A program made the translations under genes and the position numbers. From Pseudomonas poae (GTDB lineage Bacteria > Pseudomonadota > Gammaproteobacteria > Pseudomonadales > Pseudomonadaceae), in contig NZ_JYLI01000010.1 in assembly GCF_001439785.1 (NCBI RefSeq), forward strand, positions 161,750 to 225,749: 64,000 nucleotides of DNA. The letters run 5' to 3'. Of the stretch, positions 56,689-64,000 are shown piece by piece. Under the pieces are notes generated by a model. The model did no database searches, had not been told where the DNA came from, and was given only the letters and a program-made list of their open reading frames with translations. Numbering within the stretch: the stretch's first letter is position 1; the number at the start of each line of letters is the position of its first letter.

Positions 56689-58419
56689 ATGCGATCCGCT
56701 CTTCGTACAGGTATGACACTTATCGTCATATCATTGCTGTTTCTGGCCTTTAACCTGGTGTGGGTCAAATACATCCCCGATATCCGCTGGGACGCCTCTC
56801 AACAAAAAATCCACACCTTATCGCTACCCGCTAGGCAGTTGCTCGCCACACTGGAAAGCCCGATCGACCTGTATTATTTCAACTCAAGAAATGACCCGAG
56901 AAGAAGCCAGGTATTGAACCGTTATGGCGAACGTGTGAAAGACCTGCTCAAGCAGTACGAAAAGGCGGCGAAAGGCATGCTCAATCTGCACATCATTGAC
57001 CCGCCTCCTTATTCGGAAGACGCTTACAAAGCCGCGTTGTACGGCCTTGACGGCCAACAGGGTTTTCTCGGACTCATCGCCGCCCGCGAGGGCATCGGCA
57101 CTCAGCGTATCAATACATTCAGCCCTGAGCACGAGGCATTGCTTGAATATGAGATCGGCCACTTGATCCACACATTGTCGCGCTCCGAACCGCCGACCGT
57201 TGGCGTGCTGTCAGGGTTGAAACTTCAAACCATTGCCGGACAGTTGCTTGAGCAGATGCACAAGCATTTCAAGCTGATGGAGTTGTCGCCAACTACCGAC
57301 CAGATTCCGTCCTCCATTGAGACACTGATGGTGGCGCACCCCCGTTTGCTGCCCGAGGGCGCGCTCTATGCGATTGAACAATTTGTTCTGCGGGGCGGCA
57401 AGCTGATGATTTTTCTCGATCCGTTAAGCGAGGCTGCATCGGCCCCAGCACCGGCGGACTCCGCGCTAGATGAAATGCTTACTGCCTGGGGCATTCAGAT
57501 GCCCAGCGACCAGTTACTGATCGATAACGTCTATGCCTCGTCCACCTTAACAAACACGGTACAACAGGCCGCCCGCTTGAACGTGCTCCGCCAGGGCATG
57601 AACCCCCGTGACACAAGCAGCTGGAATCTAAGCTCAGTAACCGTGTCGAGCAGCGGCGCACTGTCCCTTATCCGCAAAAGCCATGCGACGTTGACACCGC
57701 TGCTGCAGAGTTCAGAGCGCTCAATATTGCTGGATACCCGGCGCTTTGATTCCGCGCTTGCGCTGGAACCACTCGATGAAGCGAATGCGCCCATGCAGTC
57801 CCAAGTGATCGCTGCCCGCATCGAAGGGCCCGCCTACTCGGTATTTCCCAGCGGCATCAAGGGTCAGCCCGCCGGCCTGCAAGATGCAGCGCGGATCCAG
57901 ATCGCGGTGGTCGCGGACACCGATCTGCTCACAGACACCGTCGTCAGTGCAACGCCCAACAGTAACGTGCAGTTTGTCTTGAATACGCTGGACAGCCTGG
58001 CTGCACCCACTGCACTTGCGAACATTCGTTCGCGCGCAAGGAAGAGCCCGACGCCCCCTCTGCTGACGCAAATGCGCGAGGCCGCCGCACAAATCTATTT
58101 ACAGAAAGCCGGCGAACTTGAACGAAGGTTTGCGCGCACGGATCAGGCGTGGCGACAACAAAATCCGCGTACTGCCGGCGTGATTACCCAAGCGGTGGAT
58201 ACCACTGTCCAACTGCAGGCACTCAATAAAGAACGCCTGCGCCTACCCTTTGAAATGCACACATTGAAGGTCGAGGCCTACGCGCAGGTCGTGCGATTGG
58301 AGCGAGAGCTGGTATTACTTATGGTCCTGGCGGTGCCGCTACCGCTATGCCTGATTGCCTGGGCACTTTCGCTGCACCAGCGTCGACGCCGTTCAGCCCA
58401 CGCAGCGGCCGCTTACTGA
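56689..58419 (+). CDS. GldG-like ABC transporter auxiliary membrane protein
   Basis: 576 aa. One N-terminal helix (about 8-27), a large extracytoplasmic part and a C-terminal helix (about 542-563). The first domain has HTLSLPARQLLATLESPIDL then YYFNSRNDPRR and PPTVGVLSGL, and FVLRGGKLMIFLDPLSEA: the ABC_transp_aux/GldG pattern. A helical segment (about 465-540) precedes the last helix. Third gene of the cassette, 15 bp after the permease. In Bacteroidota such proteins work with GldF/GldA; here the task is unknown. Confidence 0.85.
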   Translation: MRSALRTGMTLIVISLLFLAFNLVWVKYIPDIRWDASQQKIHTLSLPARQLLATLESPIDLYYFNSRNDPRRSQVLNRYGERVKDLLKQYEKAAKGMLNLHIIDPPPYSEDAYKAALYGLDGQQGFLGLIAAREGIGTQRINTFSPEHEALLEYEIGHLIHTLSRSEPPTVGVLSGLKLQTIAGQLLEQMHKHFKLMELSPTTDQIPSSIETLMVAHPRLLPEGALYAIEQFVLRGGKLMIFLDPLSEAASAPAPADSALDEMLTAWGIQMPSDQLLIDNVYASSTLTNTVQQAARLNVLRQGMNPRDTSSWNLSSVTVSSSGALSLIRKSHATLTPLLQSSERSILLDTRRFDSALALEPLDEANAPMQSQVIAARIEGPAYSVFPSGIKGQPAGLQDAARIQIAVVADTDLLTDTVVSATPNSNVQFVLNTLDSLAAPTALANIRSRARKSPTPPLLTQMREAAAQIYLQKAGELERRFARTDQAWRQQNPRTAGVITQAVDTTVQLQALNKERLRLPFEMHTLKVEAYAQVVRLERELVLLMVLAVPLPLCLIAWALSLHQRRRRSAHAAAAY

Positions 58420-58423
58420 TCAG

Positions 58424-58732
58424 TCAGCGACGCGCAATCAATCCTTGCCTGGCAATACGTGTCAACTGGCGAATCACTTCAGGAGCGTCATCCGCACTAG
58501 GTGCTTGAATAACCGCCAGGTCAAAGCTGTTGTTCGCAAACCGCGAGAGGGGATCGCCATCTTCCACAAACTGGATGAGAAACGCCGAAGGCCGTCCCGT
58601 ACGGCGCGGCCAGCCGTCCAGGTAACGAAGGAGCGTTGGCTGATGCTTGCCGCCGAGGAGAATTTTCGGATTGCGCTGGGTCAGGTCCGCAGTAATCGGA
58701 GCCAGGCGTATAAGGGGGCGTGGTGCATTCAT
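58424..58732 (-). CDS. Conserved small hypothetical protein
   Basis: 102 aa from ATG 58732. No membrane helix. FANNSFDLAVIQAPSADDA and EVIRQLTRIARQGLI resemble the middle of class I SAM methyltransferases, but the SAM-binding glycine loop is missing, so it is either a shortened, non-catalytic relative or an unrelated fold. Convergent with the GldG-like gene, 4 bp between stops. Confidence 0.65.
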   Translation of the reverse strand: MNAPRPLIRLAPITADLTQRNPKILLGGKHQPTLLRYLDGWPRRTGRPSAFLIQFVEDGDPLSRFANNSFDLAVIQAPSADDAPEVIRQLTRIARQGLIARR

Positions 58733-58945
58733 CGTGTCGTGTCTCTGCCTCAAAAGTCTGCGGGCAGGTGAGAGGCAACACCGAACCAGCGCTTTAGCGG
58801 TATTTCGAACCCTGGCTGCTGCTGAGTGCAAGGTTCTGTCGGACTGCATTCAGTCCAGTGGCGCCCCGCAATTAGCTGTTTAAATCGGCGCATGAGCAGC
58901 ATCCTAGAGAAGCCGATGGGGCAGTGTCAAGAATCCCGAGCAACC

Positions 58946-58973
58946 AAAAGGCCCGCACATGGCGGGCCTTTTG
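58946..58973. terminator. Terminator downstream of doxX
   Basis: AAAAGGCCCGC-ACAT-GGCGGGCCTTTT, perfect stem with A and T tracts; serves the minus-strand DoxX gene. Confidence 0.9.
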
Positions 58974-58991
58974 AAAGGGCTAAAGCAGGCC

Positions 58992-59426
58992 TCAGCGGGT
59001 GATGGCGCGGTCAGCGGACAGCTTGCCCGCCCCTTCCAACAACACCGCGAGCGCGCCGCCAAGCAAGGCCAGGGCAAACTCATAACCGTTGTTGGCCATA
59101 AACAGGCCGTTATGGATGTGCACCGAGAAAATCGCCACCAGCGTCAGAACGCTCAGGCCCAATGCTGCAGGGCGTGCCAGTAGACCGATGATCAACGCCA
59201 GGCCGCCAAAGAACTCGGTGCCACCCGACAGGAGGGCCATCAGCGTGCCAGGTGCCAGGCCGACGCTCTCCATGAACTGCGCCGTACCCGCCAGGCCACC
59301 GCCGCCAAACCAACCGAAGAGTTTCTGCGAGCCATGCGCCGCAAAAACGATGCCGACAAAGACGCGCAGAATCGTCAGGCCGTAGCCGGCGCGGGTAGAC
59401 AGAACGCGTGTGATCAGTGGGCTCAT
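58992..59426 (-). CDS. DoxX-family membrane protein
   Basis: 144 aa with four membrane helices. RVFVGIVFAAHGSQKLFGWF and GGTEFFGGLALIIGLLAR are DoxX landmarks. Members are linked to quinol or thiol-dependent redox reactions but many are uncharacterised. Single gene with its own terminator. Confidence 0.92.
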   Translation of the reverse strand: MSPLITRVLSTRAGYGLTILRVFVGIVFAAHGSQKLFGWFGGGGLAGTAQFMESVGLAPGTLMALLSGGTEFFGGLALIIGLLARPAALGLSVLTLVAIFSVHIHNGLFMANNGYEFALALLGGALAVLLEGAGKLSADRAITR

Positions 59427-59526
59427 GGGAGGAATCCTTTTATGGGTAGGGGGTTGGCCGCTATATTAATCAGTTTAAATAATGTTAAAAGTCGAAAAAA
59501 CCCACTCTAAGCATCTATAAAATCGA

Positions 59527-60948
59527 TTATTTGCGTGAGGCGACTTTCGCCGCGCGCGGCTCCAGTGACTCCCGTTCTCGATCAAACGCCAGGTAATATT
59601 TGTTGACGCTATTCACATAGCTGACGCCGCCCATCCCCACCTGCTCCATGGCAATGCGTTCTACCTGAAAAAAACACTGATTAGGATTCAGCCCACGGCG
59701 TTTCGCCTCGGTGCGCATGCCCTGCACACGCTCCGGCCCCATGTTGTAGGCCGCCAGCACAAAGGCCATGCGCTCACGCTCGTTGAGCTTGGGGCTGGAG
59801 AAGAACTTGCGGCGGATCATCGCCAGGTAACGCGCGCCCGCCTGCACATTGCTATCCAGGCTCTCGATATTATTCACGCCCACCCGCTGCGCCGCCGATG
59901 GCGTGATCTGCATAAGGCCGGTAGGGCCGCCGCTGCTGCGCGCGCCGGGGTCCAGCGCTGATTCCTTGAACGCCAGCGCGGCAAGGTTCAACCAATCCAT
60001 GCCTTGTTCCTGCGCATGCTTTTGCAGGATCGGACGCAGTTTCTCCAGGCGCTGGCGGTCGGCACGCGCCAATGGATTACGCACCTGGTAGAGACGACGA
60101 TAGATGCGCTGGAACGCCACGTCCTGATCGGCCGGGGTTCGGTAGGTCTTGAGAAAGCGGTCAATACTGGCGCGCAGCATGGAGGCATCCTGACGGACGA
60201 ACCAGTACTCGTCGCCGGGTTCACTGATGACCACCTGTTTATCGAAACGCAACCGGGGCAGGATTTTCGACCAGCGTTCGGCAATCGGTTTTTCCACGAT
60301 GGTCAGGTGGAAGATCCCGGCCTGAACCATTTCCAGTACATCTTCCACGGCCAGGCTCGGATCGACCCATTCCACCTTGATCGGCGCCTGCTTGTGCAGA
60401 GCCAGTTTCTGGTTGACCTGGCTGATCGCGTCCGCCGCCGCGCTGCCGGTGGTGAGCGTCAAGGTGCGGCCGGACAACTGCTCAAGCCGGGTAAAGCGTC
60501 GTTCACCCTTGACCCCGACCAGCCACAACGGCACATCGCTGGCAATCGGGTCGCTGGTACTGATCTTGTGCGCGGCCTTCACGTCCAGCAGTTCGCCGGG
60601 CGCTACCAGATCGCCTTCACCACGGGCCAGCGCGCCGAGCAGTTGGTCCTTGGCCTTGGGAATGATCTTGAGGTTGATTTCCTGGCCATCACGGGCGTGG
60701 CCATTGAGGTATTGCTCGAAGGCGCGCAGGCGATGATATTCAACGCCAATGGCCTGCCCCTGCACCTCGCCGGAGCTGTTACGACTCTGGTTGACCAGCA
60801 CGCGCAGGGTGCGACTGGAACGAATTTGCGCGAGGTCTCGCACCTTGCCGGGCTTGATCACTTCCACCGGCCCATCCAGACGCGCGACGGCCGCCAATGG
60901 CATCAGCAACGTCAAGCACATCACAAGCATTGCCGAGGGTCGGATCAT
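59527..60948 (-). CDS. MltF-type membrane-bound lytic transglycosylase
   Basis: 473 aa. Signal peptide (about 1-22), an SBP_bac_3 regulatory domain (about 45-290) and a C-terminal SLT domain (about 310-440) with catalytic Glu329 in ALAFKESALDP and the GLMQITPSAAQRVG block. It cleaves peptidoglycan glycan strands to 1,6-anhydro products, and the solute-binding-like domain may tune activity. ATG at 60948 with GGAG upstream. Confidence 0.93.
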   Translation of the reverse strand: MIRPSAMLVMCLTLLMPLAAVARLDGPVEVIKPGKVRDLAQIRSSRTLRVLVNQSRNSSGEVQGQAIGVEYHRLRAFEQYLNGHARDGQEINLKIIPKAKDQLLGALARGEGDLVAPGELLDVKAAHKISTSDPIASDVPLWLVGVKGERRFTRLEQLSGRTLTLTTGSAAADAISQVNQKLALHKQAPIKVEWVDPSLAVEDVLEMVQAGIFHLTIVEKPIAERWSKILPRLRFDKQVVISEPGDEYWFVRQDASMLRASIDRFLKTYRTPADQDVAFQRIYRRLYQVRNPLARADRQRLEKLRPILQKHAQEQGMDWLNLAALAFKESALDPGARSSGGPTGLMQITPSAAQRVGVNNIESLDSNVQAGARYLAMIRRKFFSSPKLNERERMAFVLAAYNMGPERVQGMRTEAKRRGLNPNQCFFQVERIAMEQVGMGGVSYVNSVNKYYLAFDRERESLEPRAAKVASRK

Positions 60949-61183
60949 CCGCTCTCCGGAAAGAATACTGGCCAGCTCCGGTATGAAAGCGCGGTGCTGG
61001 AGGTCAGAAACAGAGCGCTTTATGCGCAGGCTTTGCACGCAATGGCGACAGGATGAGAGGCGGCGCGCCCATCACAATGTCGCGAGTGACGTTCAAAGAC
61101 AGCTATAACCTGTTGTAGTTCTTAGATTTTCTTATAAATCTACAGCTCTGATATGCTTTCCGGCCAAAGGCGGAGATAGCACC

Positions 61184-61990
61184 ATGCAACTCATTGATAT
61201 CGGCGTCAACCTGACCAACCCAAGTTTCGACGGGAAGCACCAGGCCGTTCTTGAGCGCGCCTATGCTTCCGGCGTGCAGCAACTGGTGCTGACAGGCACC
61301 AGCGTCGAGGGCAGCGAACAGGCGCTGGAGCTGTGCGAGACACTCGACGAAAGCGGGCAACACCTGTTCAGCACCGCAGGCCTTCATCCCCACTCCGCCA
61401 ACGACTGGAACAGCGACAGCGCCCAGCGTTTGCGCGGGTTGCTCGGCCAACCGCGCGTGCGTGCCGTGGGTGAATGCGGGCTGGACTTCAACCGGGACTT
61501 CTCCCCTCGCCCGCAGCAGGAAAAAGTCTTCGAGGAACACCTGGCACTGGCTGTGGAGCTGAAACTGCCAGTGTTTTTGCACGAGCGTGACGCCAACACA
61601 CGCCTGCTGGAGATCCTTAAGGATTACCGCGACCACCTCACCGCTGCCGTGGTGCATTGCTTTACCGGCGAACAGGCGGCGCTGTTCAGCTACCTCGACC
61701 TCGACTTGCACATTGGCATCACCGGCTGGATCTGCGACGAACGCCGTGGGACGCACCTGCATCCGCTGGTCAGGGAAATCCCCCGTGGCCGTCTGATGCT
61801 GGAAAGCGACGCGCCCTACCTGCTGCCGCGCACGCTGCGGCCCAAGCCGAAAAACGGGCGCAATGAACCGGCTTATCTGCCGGAGGTGCTGCGCGAAGTC
61901 GCCCTGCACCGTAACGAAAGCGCTGAAGACCTGGCCCGACACAGCACCGCCTGCGCCCGCGCCTTTTTCGGATTAGCCGTCGTGGCGTGA
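61184..61990 (+). CDS. tatD: TatD-family metal-dependent DNase
   Basis: 268 aa. [15 protein letters not shown] at the N-terminus is the true TatD form (no HXH as in YcfH or YjjV). Metal ligands follow in [28 protein letters not shown] and [12 protein letters not shown]. It acts as a 3'-5' exonuclease in DNA repair or degradation. Divergent from the transglycosylase gene, with about 235 bp between starts. Confidence 0.94.
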   Translation: MQLIDIGVNLTNPSFDGKHQAVLERAYASGVQQLVLTGTSVEGSEQALELCETLDESGQHLFSTAGLHPHSANDWNSDSAQRLRGLLGQPRVRAVGECGLDFNRDFSPRPQQEKVFEEHLALAVELKLPVFLHERDANTRLLEILKDYRDHLTAAVVHCFTGEQAALFSYLDLDLHIGITGWICDERRGTHLHPLVREIPRGRLMLESDAPYLLPRTLRPKPKNGRNEPAYLPEVLREVALHRNESAEDLARHSTACARAFFGLAVVA

Positions 61991-62087
61991 TACGGCGCAT
62001 TGACCCATATCAACAAAGGCGTTGCTGAGTAGCGGCACAATAATGGCACCTTGCCAATGCTGTTTCCGCTATCAGAGAAAACCTTCC

Positions 62088-63557
62088 ATGGGTGCCTGGC
62101 TTAGCAACATCTCGCTGAAATACAAATTCTGGGCGGTCAACGCGGTCGCCTTCATCACCACCCTGCTGCTGGTGCTGTACGCCGTGCAGTTGGAGCAACA
62201 GGCGCGCAGCCAGGCGTCCCAGGCTTCGGCGCAGGCGCAAGGTCGCTTGCTCAGCGCCTGGCCTGCCGATAAGCCGCTGCCTTCCGGCGAGTCATGGCTG
62301 ACGTTTACCGACGATCAAATCCCACAGGATCTGTCAGCCTTGAAAGGCGCCAGCGGCTGGGTCGAACTGAAACATGAGCCGCTGTTCGGCGAAAACCCGC
62401 TGACCGGCGCTGAAGTGATCAACCGCGTCGATGGCCAACACATAGCCATTCTGGCCCATGCACCCAGCCTGAGCCAGGTGCTGAGCGAACGCTTCACCCG
62501 CTACGCCGCGGCGGTGGCGATTCTGATGCTGGCGATGCTGGGCGCCTCGCAACTGTTGATCCGCTTCCTGCTCAGCCAGCTCAACACCCTCAAGGACATC
62601 ATGTTGCACGTGGAGAAAACCGGCGACCTGTCGGCGCGCGTGCCGCTGGCATGCAAGGACGAAGTCGGGCAGATGGCCAGTGCCTTTAACGCCATGCAGG
62701 CTGGCTATCAACGGGTGGTGAATACCGTCGCGAACACCGCCCGGCAACTGGACGAAGGCGCTGCACGACTGGCCAGCAGCATGAATGAAGTGCAGCACGG
62801 CATGCTCGGTCAGCAGAGCGAAACCGACCAGGCCGCCACCGCGATCAATGAAATGACGGCCACCGTTCACCATATTGCCCAGCACGCCGGCGCCACACGC
62901 GACCTGTCGCAGGCCGCCGACACCCTCGCCGGCAGCGGCCAGGCCGTGGTCACCCGTGTGCAGCATTCGATTGCCGGGCTGTCCACCGGCGTGCAGCAAA
63001 CCGCCGAAATGATCCAGAAACTTGCCGAAGACAGTCACAAGATCAACAGCGTGGTCGGGGTCATTCACAGCATCGCCGAACAAACCAACCTGCTGGCGCT
63101 GAATGCCGCCATCGAAGCCGCCCGCGCCGGAGAAATGGGCCGTGGCTTTGCCGTGGTCGCCGACGAAGTACGCAACTTGGCCAAACGCGTGCAAAGCTCC
63201 ACCGACGAAATCACCGGCATGGTGTCAGCCCTGCAAGCCGGCACCCGTGACGCGGTGGACTTCATGCAGGAAAGCTCGTTCAAGGCCGACGACTGCGTAC
63301 AGCAAGCCCAGGAAGCTGGCGCCGCACTGGCCGACATCACCCGCGCCGTGGCGCAGATGCGCGAGAGCAACACGCAGATCGCCGTCGCCGCCGAGCAGCA
63401 AAGCCACGTCGCCGAAGAAATGAACCGCGCGGTGGTGAGCATTCGCGATGTGACCGAAAACACCGTGCGGCAGACGGTGGGTTCGGCCACGACCAGCAGT
63501 GAGCTGGCGACGCTCGCAGGTGAGCTGAGCAAGGCGATTGGGCAATTGAAGCTGTAA
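62088..63557 (+). CDS. Methyl-accepting chemotaxis protein
   Basis: 489 aa. Membrane helix 1 (about 14-36), a short periplasmic part of about 100 residues, helix 2 (about 142-163), HAMP (about 165-218) and the signalling domain with hairpin tip [20 protein letters not shown] followed by [20 protein letters not shown]. No C-terminal CheR-binding pentapeptide. The small sensor region fits no known ligand domain by eye. ATG at 62088 gives [15 protein letters not shown]. Confidence 0.94.
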   Translation: MGAWLSNISLKYKFWAVNAVAFITTLLLVLYAVQLEQQARSQASQASAQAQGRLLSAWPADKPLPSGESWLTFTDDQIPQDLSALKGASGWVELKHEPLFGENPLTGAEVINRVDGQHIAILAHAPSLSQVLSERFTRYAAAVAILMLAMLGASQLLIRFLLSQLNTLKDIMLHVEKTGDLSARVPLACKDEVGQMASAFNAMQAGYQRVVNTVANTARQLDEGAARLASSMNEVQHGMLGQQSETDQAATAINEMTATVHHIAQHAGATRDLSQAADTLAGSGQAVVTRVQHSIAGLSTGVQQTAEMIQKLAEDSHKINSVVGVIHSIAEQTNLLALNAAIEAARAGEMGRGFAVVADEVRNLAKRVQSSTDEITGMVSALQAGTRDAVDFMQESSFKADDCVQQAQEAGAALADITRAVAQMRESNTQIAVAAEQQSHVAEEMNRAVVSIRDVTENTVRQTVGSATTSSELATLAGELSKAIGQLKL

Positions 63558-63731
63558 GGCTATTCAACCCGTAATCCGGTTCCTACAACCGGACCTCAGT
63601 TACCTTGAAGCTTTGGCGAAATTTCCTAGCTATCCCCACGAATAACGCCGACTTCTTTTATCTCCCAACCTCTGCAAAGTCCTTCGCCTGATCACACAGT
63701 GCGAGGGACTGCAGATGGATTTGCTGGCTAA

Positions 63732-63750
63732 AGCCCCCGGTTACGGGGCT
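63732..63750 (+). promoter_or_regulatory. Hairpin covering the ribosome binding site of the last gene
   Basis: AGCCCC-CGGTTAC-GGGGCT, perfect 6-bp stem ending 5 bp before the ATG at 63756. GGGG is the only ribosome-binding-like sequence available, so it would be paired in the folded RNA. It could equally be a terminator remnant. Confidence 0.45.
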
Positions 63751-63755
63751 GTTTC

Positions 63756-64000
63756 ATGATTCCGGTCATTGCCAAGCTGGTGCTGACGCCAATGGACGCC
63801 ACGGCACCAGACGTCGAAAGCGTTTTTCGTGACTTTCGCGATTGCCTGAACACCTTCGACACCTGGGCCGAGCGTTTTTGGAGCGGCTCGGCGCTGGAGC
63901 TTGAACAAGTCTTCAACGTCGGCGAAGACGTCACGCTGAGTGCGCCGGTGTCTTCGCGCACGCCAAGCGCTGTTGTCGCGACCTGCCCGGCCCAGGGTTC
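63756..64000 (+). CDS. Unrecognised protein, 5' part
   Basis: The first 81 codons of a gene that leaves the window. MIPVIAKLVLTPMDATAPDV is followed by an acidic helical stretch (FRDFRDCLNTFDTWAERFW) and VGEDVTLSAPVSS. No signal peptide. I cannot name the family; large accessory or toxin-type proteins in pseudomonads have similar beginnings, but this is only an impression. The ribosome binding site (GGGGCT, 63745-63750) lies inside a hairpin at 63732-63750. Confidence 0.65.
   Translation, partial: MIPVIAKLVLTPMDATAPDVESVFRDFRDCLNTFDTWAERFWSGSALELEQVFNVGEDVTLSAPVSSRTPSAVVATCPAQG

Noticed and set aside
61184..61990. Missing N-terminal HXH motif in TatD taken as a defect
   Set aside because: From memory the true TatD subgroup, including E. 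coli TatD, has DIGVNL at this place; the other metal residues are present.
63575..63593. Hairpin TCCGGTT-CCTAC-AACCGGA after the chemoreceptor gene as its terminator
   Set aside because: No T-run follows and the stem is short; possible, but not supported well enough to list as a feature.

Overview
The window is chromosomal DNA of a Pseudomonas, most likely of the P. fluorescens group. The evidence is the high GC content, the OprI lipoprotein beside an L,D-transpeptidase, the EarP/EF-P arginine-rhamnosylation pair with Arg32 and its catalytic residues, several Pseudomonas-type REP/REPIN repeats, and gene order that matches (from memory) the P. aeruginosa neighbourhoods around sagS-gpx-msrB-htpX, deaD-DAHP synthase-efp-oprI-tesA and tatD. 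No rRNA, tRNA, CRISPR array, phage or insertion sequence was recognised.

Layout. 1-5980 (minus strand): cytochrome c maturation operon ccmABCDEFGHI, with ccmI cut by the window edge. 6180-8083: a FliK-like protein and a stand-alone FlhB C-terminal-like protein. 8359-10787: molybdenum cofactor genes moeA and moaB, with mobA divergent. 10869-14014: small envelope genes, an RluA-type pseudouridine synthase, and an ElaB/YqjD-YqjE-like three-gene operon. 14117-21778: EAL phosphodiesterase, dGTPase, a lone receiver protein, and a BvgA/BvgS-like two-component pair. 21779-31000: redox repair and stress genes (fRMsr, glutathione peroxidase, MsrB, HtpX, TPMT), a SagS-like hybrid kinase, an AlaA-like aminotransferase and a YgiD-like dioxygenase. 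31145-38468: DeaD helicase, a crotonase, a spermidine-synthase-like protein, class II DAHP synthase, LysR and TSUP genes. 38635-46503: efp-earP, a Gre-like factor, cysB, a universal stress protein, a nucleotidase, panE, a thioredoxin-like protein and class I DAHP synthase. 46562-53658: GNAT, oprI, L,D-transpeptidase, tesA, a YbbA/YbbP-type ABC exporter and greB. 53786-58732: a lineage-specific-looking, more AT-rich stretch with a coiled-coil protein divergent from a Gld-type ABC cassette. 58992-64000: DoxX, MltF-type transglycosylase, TatD, a chemoreceptor, and the start of an unrecognised gene.

The most unusual part is the 53.8-58.4 kb cassette. It has an ABC-2 type transporter with a GldG-like auxiliary membrane protein, and its ATPase has a degenerate signature motif and lacks the switch histidine. 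It lies divergent from a coiled-coil protein that was not recognised. Other points for a second look are the FliK-like/FlhBc-like pair, the lone receiver beside the BvgAS-like system, the palindrome at the oprI promoter, and a hairpin over the ribosome binding site of the last gene.
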